Source: JAWVFK01 sp033856175 (lineage in GTDB: Bacteria > Actinomycetota > Thermoleophilia > Solirubrobacterales > 70-9). Taken from it: a DNA stretch of 51,474 nucleotides. Where the stretch lies: positions 1-51,474 of the forward strand of contig JAWVFK010000013.1 in NCBI GenBank assembly GCA_033856175.1. The letters are read 5' to 3'. Positions 41,866 through 49,498 of the stretch are shown here, in pieces (position 1 is the stretch's first letter; the number at the start of each line of letters is the position of its first letter). The notes below the pieces were generated by a model. That model saw nothing but the letters and a program-made list of their open reading frames with translations. It ran no database searches and was not told where the DNA came from. The position numbers and the translations under genes were made by a program.

Positions 41866-41943
41866 TTGGGAACCGTGGGGCTTAGAAGCCCGCCGGGCCG
41901 GATACCTCCTCCAAACATCCTGCCGACACCGGAGGTACCTACC

Positions 41944-42351
41944 GTGATCCGTCGCTCCCTCGCTCCGCTTCTTGTCCTGCTCGCAGTTGCCATGCTGAGC
42001 GCCTGCGGCGGCTCGTCGCGCAAAGCCGCCTACACCCCGTCGCCCCTCGCCGTCCAGAGAGCCGACATCGAGGCGAAGGTCCAGGCCCGCAACGCGATCG
42101 TCGCGATCGAGGTCTACTCGACCGACCAGGGCGGTAGCTACGCCGGCGCCACGCCGGCCAAACTGCGGGCGATCGAGCCGAAGGTCCCGGCGAGCATCGA
42201 GGTCAAGCCGACCACAAGCGGCTACGAGCTCAAGGTGGCTTCAGCCAACGGCGGCAACGTGTTCAGCGCGGTCAAGGGGCCGGCCGGGACCACAACCCTC
42301 ACCTGCACCACCGCCGGCAAGGGGGCATGCCCGGCGAGCGGTCGCTGGTAG
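41944..42351 (+). CDS. Lipoprotein with a type IV pilin-like head domain
   Basis: The 135-residue product has a lipoprotein signal peptide (LVLLAVAMLSAC, Cys20). The mature part recalls the globular head of bacterial type IV pilins: ARNAIVAIEVYSTDQGGSYA, then PAKLRAIEPKVP, SGYELKVASANGGNVF and a closing Cys pair in LTCTTAGKGACPASGRW. The prepilin helix and cleavage site are absent; the head is attached to a lipid anchor instead. The GTG is preceded by GGAGGT at 7 bases. It diverges from the sigma factor gene. The pilin relationship is by eye and needs a profile search. Confidence 0.8.
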   Translation: MIRRSLAPLLVLLAVAMLSACGGSSRKAAYTPSPLAVQRADIEAKVQARNAIVAIEVYSTDQGGSYAGATPAKLRAIEPKVPASIEVKPTTSGYELKVASANGGNVFSAVKGPAGTTTLTCTTAGKGACPASGRW

Positions 42352-42380
42352 CCAACGGCTCGGCGCGTCCGCGAGCGAAG

Positions 42381-42453
42381 CACCGCTACGGGGATTCGAA
42401 CCCCGGTTTCCGGACTGAGAATCCGGCGTCCTAGTCCCCTAGACGATAGCGGC
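42381..42453 (-). tRNA. tRNA-Glu (anticodon CUC)
   Basis: The minus strand folds as GCCGCTA / TAGCGGT (acceptor, with a G1-U72 wobble), a D arm GTCT...GGAC, anticodon stem CCGGA/TCCGG with loop TTCTCAG (anticodon CTC), and a T arm CGGGG TTCGAAT CCCCG. The D arm sequence GTCTAGGGGACTAGGAC is typical for tRNA-Glu. The 3' CCA is not encoded. Confidence 0.93.
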
Positions 42454-42535
42454 GTGCTGGAGCGGCGATTTTAGCGGCAGGGCGGGCTCGCGAAGGCGCG
42501 CTCCCGTTGGCCGAGGGCCTAAGCTAGCCGGGCTC

Positions 42536-42619
42536 GCGGCTGTGGCGGAACTGGTAGACGCGCACGGTTCAGGTCCGTGTGGAGGCAACTCCGTGGAGGT
42601 TCGACTCCTCTCAGCCGCA
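42536..42619 (+). tRNA. tRNA-Leu (anticodon CAG)
   Basis: Acceptor GCGGCTG pairs with CAGCCGC; the anticodon stem CACGG/CCGTG holds loop TTCAGGT (anticodon CAG). A long variable arm (GGAGGCAACTCC) marks a class II tRNA, and the T arm is GGAGG TTCGACT CCTCT. CCA is not encoded. TAAGCT at 42520-42525 could be the -10. Confidence 0.95.
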
Positions 42620-42626
42620 TCGTCCC

Positions 42627-42645
42627 CCTCGGTGGATCGCCGAGG
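42627..42645 (+). terminator. Hairpin just downstream of tRNA-Leu
   Basis: CCTCGG-tggatcg-CCGAGG starts 8 bases after the tRNA and is followed by AATTC rather than a T-run. It could end the tRNA transcript. Nothing else is seen up to 42731. Confidence 0.3.
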
Positions 42646-42731
42646 AATTCACTCAGCGCCAAGGCCTCGGCGAGGTTGACGCCCAGCGGCCGCCATCCGG
42701 CTTCGCGGACCCGGCGACGGCGGACGAGCTC

Positions 42732-43112
42732 CTAAGCCGTGCCTGCCGCTTCCAGCTTCGCCTGCATCGCCTCGGCGAGAGCGTGCATGCCCGACATCGG
42801 CCGGATCATCACCATCAGCTCGCTGATCAGGTCGTCGGCGTCGAAGCGGATGAAGTCGAGGCCATGGACCTGGCGCTCCCCCACCCTCGCCTCGAAGATC
42901 AGCGCCATGCCGTCGTCGGAGTCGAGCTGGTCGATGTAGCGGAAGTCCTCGAAGACGGTGGCGACGAAGCGCAGTAGCATCGCAACCGCCTCCTTGCCCT
43001 CGTAGGGCTTGAAGACGACGGGGCTGCGGAAGACGACGTCGTCGGCGAGCTGTTCGATCGCGGTCTCGATGTCGTGGGCCTCGACGGCCTGCCGAAATGC
43101 CTGTCTGCTCAC
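42732..43112 (-). CDS. SnoaL-like / NTF2-family protein
   Basis: The 126-residue protein has the small cone-shaped NTF2 fold pattern: an N-terminal helix pair (QAFRQAVEAHDIETAIEQLADDVVFRSPVVF), here in pieces, FKPYEGKEAVAMLLR, then strands FRYIDQLDSDDGMALIFEAR and VHGLDFIRFDADDLISEL. Such proteins act as ligand binders, isomerases or hydrolases; the function cannot be told. The GTG start is 6 bases after TAGGGT, with no ribosome site, so the transcript is probably leaderless. It diverges from the methyltransferase operon. Confidence 0.8.
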   Translation of the reverse strand: MSRQAFRQAVEAHDIETAIEQLADDVVFRSPVVFKPYEGKEAVAMLLRFVATVFEDFRYIDQLDSDDGMALIFEARVGERQVHGLDFIRFDADDLISELMVMIRPMSGMHALAEAMQAKLEAAGTA

Positions 43113-43205
43113 CGGGCAACCCTATGCCAGCGTGGACGGCGGTGCCAGTCCGGGGCGACGCAGCTCGTCGGCGCTCGAGCCTGGAGCCGTCTAGGTTGTG
43201 CGGCG

Positions 43206-44033
43206 ATGGAGGACGCGCAAGCCTTCAAGCAGTTCGAGGCCGCCGGATGGAGCTCGAAGGCGCCGACTTACGGCGAGCTGACCGGCCGGATCACCCGCCA
43301 GCTGGTCGAGCCGCTGCTGAACGCAGCCGGGGCGCGGCCAGGAACCCGCGTGCTCGACGTCGCCACCGGGCCAGGCTACGTCGCTGCGGCAGCCGCGATG
43401 CGCGGCGGCGAGCCCGTTGGCATCGACATCGCCGAGGGGATGATCGAGCAGGCGCGCGCCTCGCACCCCGAGCTGGACTTCCGGGTCGCCGACGTCGAGG
43501 CCCTTCCCTTCGAGGACGAGTCGTTTGACGCCACGGTCGGCAACTGCGTGATCAACCACCTGCCGAACCCGGAGGTCGCCGTCGCAGAGTGCGCCCGCGT
43601 TCTGGCCGCGGGCGGGCGGGCCGCTTTCACCGTCTGGGACGACCCGCGGGAGAACCGCTGGATGGGCGCAGTGCTCGACGCGATCGAGGCAGAGGGCTCC
43701 AGAGATTCGGCCAGCGAGAGCCAGCCGCCCGGACCGGACCCCACCCGCTTCGCCGGCGACCGAGAGTTCCGCAACCTGCTCGAAGGCGCCGGCCTGACCG
43801 ATGTGCTCGTCGAGCCGATCCGCCTGACGTTCACCGCCAGCGGCGCCGAGGAGCTCTGGCACGGCATGCTCGGCGGCAGCATCCGCACCTCTGGGCGGGT
43901 CGCCGCCCAGCCGCCGGACGCCGTGGAGCGGATTCGCACCGCGTTCGCGGCCGACATCGAGCGCTATCGCAGCGGGACGAACGAGATCACAATGCCGGTC
44001 GCGGTCAAGCTCGCATCGGGGCGCAGGCCATGA
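43206..44033 (+). CDS. Class I SAM-dependent methyltransferase (UbiE/Methyltransf_11 type)
   Basis: Motif I is RVLDVATGPGYVAAAAA (near 48-64), followed by VGIDIAEGMIEQARA, ADVEALPFEDESFDATVGNC with the family's post-II segment, and VLAAGGRAAFTVWD. The 275-residue length fits small-molecule methyltransferases. Substrate unknown. The ATG lies 8 bases after TAGGTT. Its stop overlaps the start of the SnoaL-kinase gene (ATGA), so the two act together. Confidence 0.87.
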   Translation: MEDAQAFKQFEAAGWSSKAPTYGELTGRITRQLVEPLLNAAGARPGTRVLDVATGPGYVAAAAAMRGGEPVGIDIAEGMIEQARASHPELDFRVADVEALPFEDESFDATVGNCVINHLPNPEVAVAECARVLAAGGRAAFTVWDDPRENRWMGAVLDAIEAEGSRDSASESQPPGPDPTRFAGDREFRNLLEGAGLTDVLVEPIRLTFTASGAEELWHGMLGGSIRTSGRVAAQPPDAVERIRTAFAADIERYRSGTNEITMPVAVKLASGRRP

Positions 44034-45385
44034 AGGCGGTCATCGACGTCTATCGGCGGGCGCTCGAAAGCGGCGAGTTCGACGACTTCGCCTCGCTCTA
44101 CGACGCCGGAGCCCGGCTCGAGGTCAGCATTCCGGGTGCCCGCCACCTCGTCGACGGCCCTGCCGGCGCCTGGGCCGAGCTGGCGGATCTCTGGCCGACC
44201 CCCGGGCGCCTGCTCGAGTTCTCGCCGCAGCAGCACGAGCATGGCTTCGCACTCTGGCTCGAGCGCCTCGGCGACGACGGGCGGGGCCACCGCCAGCGCC
44301 AGTACATCCACCTCAACGACGGTGCGATCAGCGGCCACTGGATCTATGGCGCCAGGCCGAGCCACCCGGAGATCGTCCCGCCCGACCAGCAGGGGCCGCT
44401 GGCGCCGCCTGAGCTCTTCGAGCAGGTCGGCGGCAGGCCGGTCGAGCAGGGCGTCCTCGTCTCGACCGGCTGGTCGGGCAATCGGATCGAGAGCGCGACC
44501 CTCGCCGACGGTCGCCGCCTGATCTGCAAGCGGATCGTTCCCGGCGCCGGCTGGCTCGAGCGGCTGAGCGAGGATCGCGGTCGCGAGGGGCTGCTCTTCG
44601 TCGAAGGCATCCTCCAGCGCTTTCCCGCCAGCGTCGACCCGACGATCATCGCCGCGCTGTTCGACGGCGAGGCTTGGTGGATCGCGATGCGCGACGTCTC
44701 TGCTCACCTCTTCGGCGCCGAAGGCCCGCTGACGCGCAAGCAGAACCAACTCGTCCTCGGCGCCGCCAACGAGATGTGGAAGACCTTCTGGGGCGAGCGC
44801 CACGACATCCTGGCGCCGCAGGCCAACCGCATCGGCATGTGCGCTCCGTCGATCGCCGAGGCCGAGCGCGACAGTGACGACTTCCTGCCGAAGCAGCTCG
44901 AGGCCTGCTGGGAGGCCTTCGCCGAAGCCGTCGACGACGACGTCGCCGAGGCGATCCTCGCCGTTCTCGAGAACCCCGCCCCGCTCGCCGCCGAGATCGA
45001 GAAGCACGGCACGACGTTGATCCACGGCGACCTCCGCGACGAGCAGATCGGCCTCGACGGAGAGCGGCTCGTAGTCGTCGACTGGGGCAGCGCCACGCAG
45101 GGCCATCCGGTCGTCGAGCTGGGCTGGTACATGATGCACGACGTCTGGCGCTTCGAAGCGACGCACGACGAGGTCGTCGAGGACTTTCGCCGGGCACGCG
45201 GGGACGACGACGACCCGGAGGCCGTCGAGCTGGGGATGATCAGCGGCCTGACGATGTACGGCTGGATCCTCGGCCACAGCGCCGTCGTCCACACCGACGA
45301 GGCCGAACGCGCCTGGGCGCGCGAGGAGCTCGACTGGTGGGTGCCGCGGGTCAGGCGGGCGCTGGAAACCTGGTCGCCGGCCTGA
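44030..45385 (+). CDS. SnoaL-like domain fused to an aminoglycoside phosphotransferase-type kinase domain
   Basis: Residues 1-110 resemble a SnoaL/NTF2 domain (VIDVYRRALESGEFDDFASL, QRQYIHLNDGAISGHWIYG). From about 135 the chain is an APH-fold kinase: the ATP-binding lysine is probably Lys167 (LICKRIV), and the catalytic loop reads IHGDLRDEQIG (331-341) with Asp351 in VVVDWGSATQGHP. The usual HGDxxxxN Asn is Gln339. Length 451. It is coupled to the upstream methyltransferase, so the pair may modify one small molecule. Antibiotic resistance is not implied. Confidence 0.8.
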   Translation: MKAVIDVYRRALESGEFDDFASLYDAGARLEVSIPGARHLVDGPAGAWAELADLWPTPGRLLEFSPQQHEHGFALWLERLGDDGRGHRQRQYIHLNDGAISGHWIYGARPSHPEIVPPDQQGPLAPPELFEQVGGRPVEQGVLVSTGWSGNRIESATLADGRRLICKRIVPGAGWLERLSEDRGREGLLFVEGILQRFPASVDPTIIAALFDGEAWWIAMRDVSAHLFGAEGPLTRKQNQLVLGAANEMWKTFWGERHDILAPQANRIGMCAPSIAEAERDSDDFLPKQLEACWEAFAEAVDDDVAEAILAVLENPAPLAAEIEKHGTTLIHGDLRDEQIGLDGERLVVVDWGSATQGHPVVELGWYMMHDVWRFEATHDEVVEDFRRARGDDDDPEAVELGMISGLTMYGWILGHSAVVHTDEAERAWAREELDWWVPRVRRALETWSPA

Positions 45386-45412
45386 GCCAGCGGCCTGCGC
45401 CCAGCGCTTCGG

Positions 45413-46756
45413 CTACTTGATGTGGACGCCTGAAATCGCCCGCGAGATGACGAGGCGCTGGATCTCCGAGGTGCCCTCGAAGATCGTGTAGATCTTGGCG
45501 TCGCGGTGCATCCGCTCGACCGGGAACTCGCGCGTGTAGCCGTTGCCGCCGAGGATCTGGATTGCCCGCTCGGTGGCCCAGACGGCGACCTCGCCCGCCT
45601 TCAGCTTCGACATCGAGCCCTCAGCGTTCTCGAAGCGCTGACCGGTGCGGCCCATCCAGGCGGCACGCCAGACGAGCAGCCGGGCGGCGTCGATCTCGAG
45701 CTTCATGTCGGCGAGGGCGAAGGCGATCGCCTGGTTCTCGATGATCGCGCGACCGAACTGCTCACGCTCCTTGGCGTAGTCGAGGGCGAAGTCATAGGCC
45801 GCGCGGGCGATGCCGATCGCCTGCGCGCCGACAACCGGCCGGCTGGCCTCGAAGGTCTGCATCGCCGCCTGGCCGCCTGACTTCTTGCCCTCGCGGACAC
45901 GGGCGAGGCGCTCGTCGAGCTTCTCCTTGCCGCCGAGCAGGCAGGAGCCGGGCACGCGGCAGTCGTCGAGGTGGACGTCGGCGGTGTGCGAGGCCCGCAG
46001 GCCGTGCTTCTTTACCTTCGAGCCCTGCTCGAGCCCCTTGGTCCCGGGCGGAACGATGAAGGCGGCGTGACCGCGCGAGCCGAGCTCGCGGTCGACCGTG
46101 GCGATGATCACGTGGACCGCGGCGATGCCGCCGTTGGTCGCCCAGGCCTTCTGGCCGTTGAGCACCCACTCGTCGGACGCCTCGTCGTACTTGGCCGTCG
46201 TGCGGATCGCCGAGACGTCGGAGCCGGCGTCGGGCTCAGACGAGCAGAAGGCGCCGACCTTGGGGTCCTCGGGGCTGCCGAAGCACTGCGGAATCCACTC
46301 GCCCATCTGCTCGTGGGTGCCCTGGCCGAAGATCGCGGCGACGGCGAGCGAGGTGCCCATGATCGCCATGCCGATGCCGGCGTCGCCCCAGAAGAGCTCC
46401 TCGTTGGCGATCGGCAGTTGCAGCCCGGTCGGGTCAGACCAGAACTGGGCCAGCGCCTCGAAGCCGTAGAGGCCGATCTTTGCCGCCTCCTGGATGACCG
46501 GCCAGGGCGTCTCCTCGCGCTCGTCCCACTCGGCCGCCGCCGGGCGGACGACGTTCTCGGCGAAGCCGTGGACCCATTCGCGGATGTCCTTCTGATCCTG
46601 GTTGAGCTCGAAGTTGGGGCCGGCGGGCGCCGCGTCGGCGCCGTCGCCATTGGTCATCTGCTCGACGACCTGCTCGGCTGACTCAACGTTGCTCTGACCC
46701 TGGGCGTTGGTCTGGCTCTGGGGGTCGGCCTGGCTCTCGGTCTGCGTCTCGGTCAT
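45413..46756 (-). CDS. Acyl-CoA dehydrogenase
   Basis: An FAD flavoenzyme that desaturates acyl-CoA thioesters. Domains in order: an N-terminal helical domain from about residue 49, the FAD/substrate strand AFCSSEPDAGSDVSAI, the middle beta domain with NGQKAWATNGG, then REQFGRAIIENQAIAFALAD and QILGGNGYTREFPVER; the catalytic base is Glu427 in IFEGTSEIQRL. Chain length preference is unknown. The first 48 residues are an unusual Gln/Ser/Thr-rich extension absent from most family members. The ATG has GGAG 6 bases upstream. It converges on the kinase fusion gene. Confidence 0.92.
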   Translation of the reverse strand: MTETQTESQADPQSQTNAQGQSNVESAEQVVEQMTNGDGADAAPAGPNFELNQDQKDIREWVHGFAENVVRPAAAEWDEREETPWPVIQEAAKIGLYGFEALAQFWSDPTGLQLPIANEELFWGDAGIGMAIMGTSLAVAAIFGQGTHEQMGEWIPQCFGSPEDPKVGAFCSSEPDAGSDVSAIRTTAKYDEASDEWVLNGQKAWATNGGIAAVHVIIATVDRELGSRGHAAFIVPPGTKGLEQGSKVKKHGLRASHTADVHLDDCRVPGSCLLGGKEKLDERLARVREGKKSGGQAAMQTFEASRPVVGAQAIGIARAAYDFALDYAKEREQFGRAIIENQAIAFALADMKLEIDAARLLVWRAAWMGRTGQRFENAEGSMSKLKAGEVAVWATERAIQILGGNGYTREFPVERMHRDAKIYTIFEGTSEIQRLVISRAISGVHIK

Positions 46757-46856
46757 CGGTCTCCAGTCTCAGTCTTTGAGGAGGCATATACCCCTGCGAC
46801 GGCTGCCCGACCATGTTAGGGCGTGGACCGTCGCGCTTTCACTCCCGCGTCGCCGC

Positions 46857-46873
46857 TCCGCGCAGCGCGCGGA
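46857..46873 (-). terminator. Possible terminator hairpin after the NlpC/P60 gene
   Basis: Seven-base arms TCCGCGC and GCGCGGA flank AGC, starting 8 bases after the stop codon at 46881. No T-run. Confidence 0.4.
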
Positions 46874-46880
46874 CAACCGA

Positions 46881-48107
46881 TCAGTAGCCGGCCGGGTGGC
46901 GGACGATGTAGCCCGCCGGGCCCCTCTGCAGCGTGCTCCAGCGCGGCCCGTTGCCGCCGGTGCCGGAGGTGTCCCAGCGCAGCCCGGCGATGATCGCCCA
47001 GGCGTGGCCGGAGTTGGCGAAGACGCTGAACCAGCGGCCGAATCCCGAAGCGCCCCAGGTCTCGAGGCCGGTGGAGTCCATCGGCGTCGAGAGGAAGCCG
47101 CCACCGTGGAGCGCGTAGCTGACGGCGCCCGAGCAGTCGTAGCCCGAGGACTCGAACGAGCCGTGGCCGCCGCCCCAGACATAGGGCGTGGTGGCGATCC
47201 GGTTGGCGGCGGCAATCGCGCCCTTGATTGCCGCAGGGGCGTTGTCGGGAGGAACGGCCTGGCCGTTCGGCAGCAGCTTCGCTCGGCCCGAGGGGTTCGG
47301 GATGTGAGCCGAGGGCGGGATCTGCCCGGGATGGGCGGACTGAGCCTGCTGGAGCAGCTGCTGGGTGATGTTGCCCTGGATCTTCTTCGCCTCGAGGTTG
47401 AGCGGCTTCAGCGCCCGCTCACGAGCCTGCCTGGCGGCGATCAGGTTGGACTGCCGCGCCTCGACGGCGGCGCGGGCGCGAGCGACGCGGTCGCGCTCGG
47501 CGGCGATCGCGTTGCGGGCTGACTCGAGCTGGTTGCGCGTCGCCGTCAGCCCGACGACAGCGGCGTGGGTCTGCTCGCGCAGCGTGTGGACTCGGGCGGC
47601 GATCAGGTCGTCGGCGTTGCGGATCCGATCGAGATAGTCGGTCTGCGAGATCAGGTCGGAGAAGGTCGCCGAGTGCAGCGCCAGGCTGACGACGTCGGGC
47701 TCACCCGCCTTATAGATCTGGACGAGCCGGGCCGCCAGCACCGCCTGCGCCCGCTTCAACCGCGCCCGCAGGACCTGCAGCTCGTGCTGCTGTCGCTTCA
47801 GGGCGGCGCTGGCGCGATCGAGCTCGGCCTGCTTGGCGTCGAGGCGTGCCTGGACGGCGCTCTCCTGCACGCGCAGCTTCGAGATCTCGCCGATCAGCTG
47901 GTCGACCTGCTGGTTGAGGCCGGCTATTCCCTTGGCGAGGACGACCTTGCGGTGCTTGACGTTGGCGAGCTTCTCCTGCAGCGTCTTCGCCGGCGCGGTG
48001 GCCGCGACCCCAGCCAGCGTCGCCAGCATCACGGCGATCGCCAGCGAGATGGCAAGGCCACGGCGAGCGTGGCCGCTCGGAGGTCTGTCGGAAAGAGGCT
48101 GGCGCAT
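46881..48107 (-). CDS. Secreted NlpC/P60 peptidoglycan hydrolase with coiled coil
   Basis: The 408-residue protein has a signal peptide (about 15-40), a long coiled coil (about 42-260, with LQEKLANVKHRKVVLAKGI onward) like the regulatory part of RipA/PcsB-type hydrolases, and a C-terminal NlpC/P60 domain. The catalytic Cys lies in GYDCSGAVSYAL and the His in SGHAWAII. It should cleave stem peptides outside the membrane, possibly at the septum. I chose the ATG at 48107, which puts a basic n-region before the signal core; a TTG at 48149 is possible. TAGCTT at 48148-48153 may be the -10. Confidence 0.88.
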   Translation of the reverse strand: MRQPLSDRPPSGHARRGLAISLAIAVMLATLAGVAATAPAKTLQEKLANVKHRKVVLAKGIAGLNQQVDQLIGEISKLRVQESAVQARLDAKQAELDRASAALKRQQHELQVLRARLKRAQAVLAARLVQIYKAGEPDVVSLALHSATFSDLISQTDYLDRIRNADDLIAARVHTLREQTHAAVVGLTATRNQLESARNAIAAERDRVARARAAVEARQSNLIAARQARERALKPLNLEAKKIQGNITQQLLQQAQSAHPGQIPPSAHIPNPSGRAKLLPNGQAVPPDNAPAAIKGAIAAANRIATTPYVWGGGHGSFESSGYDCSGAVSYALHGGGFLSTPMDSTGLETWGASGFGRWFSVFANSGHAWAIIAGLRWDTSGTGGNGPRWSTLQRGPAGYIVRHPAGY

Positions 48108-48250
48108 GCGTGAGCGCCCACAACCCTGCGCCGCGGGCGCACGAATCAAGCTACCGACCGACGCCTGAACGCCTGCAACGTCGCTTGCGCGAGCAGGTCC
48201 CCAGGCGTCGGCGTTGACAGCCGAGCGGCGGGTAGGCGAGACTGCCGCCG

Positions 48251-48277
48251 CGTGAGCCAGCCGTGAGCCAGCCGTGA
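48251..48277 (+). repeat. Tandem 11-bp repeat at the start of the oxidase gene
   Basis: CGTGAGCCAGC occurs twice (48251-48261, 48262-48272) and a third partial copy contains the GTG start codon. The three GTGs fall in different frames. Confidence 0.75.
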
Positions 48278-49443
48278 ACGACGCCCCCTTCGGCGACTAC
48301 TACCGCGAGATCTACGGTCGCGGCCTCGCTGGCGAGACCCCCTCGATCCCCGTCGCCTGGGACGAGCTGGAGCGGCAGGCCGAGGAGGCGATGGAGCCGC
48401 GCAGCGCCGGCTACGTCTACGCCGGCGCCGGCAGCGGCGACACGATGCGCGCCAACCTCGAGGCCTTCCGCCGCTGGCGGATCGTGCCGCGGATGCTGCG
48501 CGACGTCTCCGAGCGGAGCCTCGCCACCTCGCTGCTGGGGGCCCAGCTGCCGGCGCCGCTGGCGCTGGCGCCGATCGGCGCCCAGAGCCTCGTTCATGAA
48601 GAGGGCGAGCTCGCGGCGGCGCGGGCCGCGGCCACGCTCGGGCTGCCCTTCATCGCCTCCTCGGCGGCCGCCCACACGCTCGAGCAGATCGCCGAGGCCG
48701 GCGGCGAGGGCCCGCGCTGGTTCCAGCTCTACTGGCCCAACGACCCCGAGCTTGCCGAGAGCTTCGTCCACCGCGCCGAGGCCGCCGGCTACGGGGCGAT
48801 CGTCCTCACCGTCGACACCTTCATCCCCGGTTGGAAGCCGCGCGACCTACAACAGGCGTGGCTGCCCTTCCTCGAGGGCATCGGCAACGCCAACTACCTC
48901 CAGGACCCGGTCTTCCGCGCCGCGCTCGCAAGGCCCCCGGAGGAGGACCTCGGCGCGGCGATCGGCCACTACCTCGGCATCTACGTCAACCCGTCGCTGA
49001 CCTGGGCCGACCTCGCCTGGCTGCGCGAGCGCACCGAGCTGCCGATCGTCCTCAAGGGCATCCTCCACCCCGACGACGCCCGCGAGGCTCTCGCCGCGGG
49101 CGCCGAAGGCATCGTCGTCTCCAACCACGGCGGCCGCCAGGTCGACGGCGCGATCGCCTCGCTCGAGGCGCTGCCGGCGATCGTCGACGCCGCCGGCGAC
49201 GAGCTCACGATCATGCTCGACAGCGGCATCCGCTCCGGCGCCGACGTCTTCAAGGCGCTGGCGCTCGGCGCCGACGCCGTCCTGCTCGGACGCCCCTATC
49301 TCTGGGGCCTGGCGCTGGAGGGCGAGGCCGGCGTCGAGACCGTCCTGCGGATGGTGCTCGCCGAGCTCGACCTGACGATGGCGCTGAGCGGGGTCAACGG
49401 GCTCGACGGGCTCGATCGCTCGGCGCTCGAGCCCTCGCGCTGA
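48274..49443 (+). CDS. FMN-dependent alpha-hydroxy acid oxidase, lactate 2-monooxygenase-like
   Basis: The 389-residue TIM-barrel flavoprotein has the N-terminal YREIYGRGLAGETPSIPVAW and RWRIVPRMLRDVSERSL segments seen in lactate 2-monooxygenase, the FMN site LALAPIGAQ, QLYWPND, LTVDTFIPG, the catalytic His/Arg pair in VVSNHGGRQVDGA, and the phosphate site LDSGIRSGADVFKALALGAD with LLGRPYLWGLA. It oxidises a 2-hydroxy acid, most likely lactate. GTG start inside an 11-bp tandem repeat; no good ribosome site. Confidence 0.9.
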   Translation: MNDAPFGDYYREIYGRGLAGETPSIPVAWDELERQAEEAMEPRSAGYVYAGAGSGDTMRANLEAFRRWRIVPRMLRDVSERSLATSLLGAQLPAPLALAPIGAQSLVHEEGELAAARAAATLGLPFIASSAAAHTLEQIAEAGGEGPRWFQLYWPNDPELAESFVHRAEAAGYGAIVLTVDTFIPGWKPRDLQQAWLPFLEGIGNANYLQDPVFRAALARPPEEDLGAAIGHYLGIYVNPSLTWADLAWLRERTELPIVLKGILHPDDAREALAAGAEGIVVSNHGGRQVDGAIASLEALPAIVDAAGDELTIMLDSGIRSGADVFKALALGADAVLLGRPYLWGLALEGEAGVETVLRMVLAELDLTMALSGVNGLDGLDRSALEPSR

Positions 49444-49498
49444 CCGGCCCCGGGCGCGGCCCCGGTTTCTCGCCCAGGGGCAGGGGTATCTGGCGAAG

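Noticed and set aside
42381..42619. Attachment site at the tRNA pair
   Set aside because: No integrase and no second copy of a tRNA 3' end was found within the window.
44030..45385. Aminoglycoside resistance gene
   Set aside because: Only the kinase fold is shared; the fusion, the altered catalytic loop and the context give no support for a drug substrate.
48108..48273. A c-di-AMP riboswitch upstream of the NlpC/P60 gene
   Set aside because: Such genes often carry one in actinobacteria, but I could not find its conserved blocks here.
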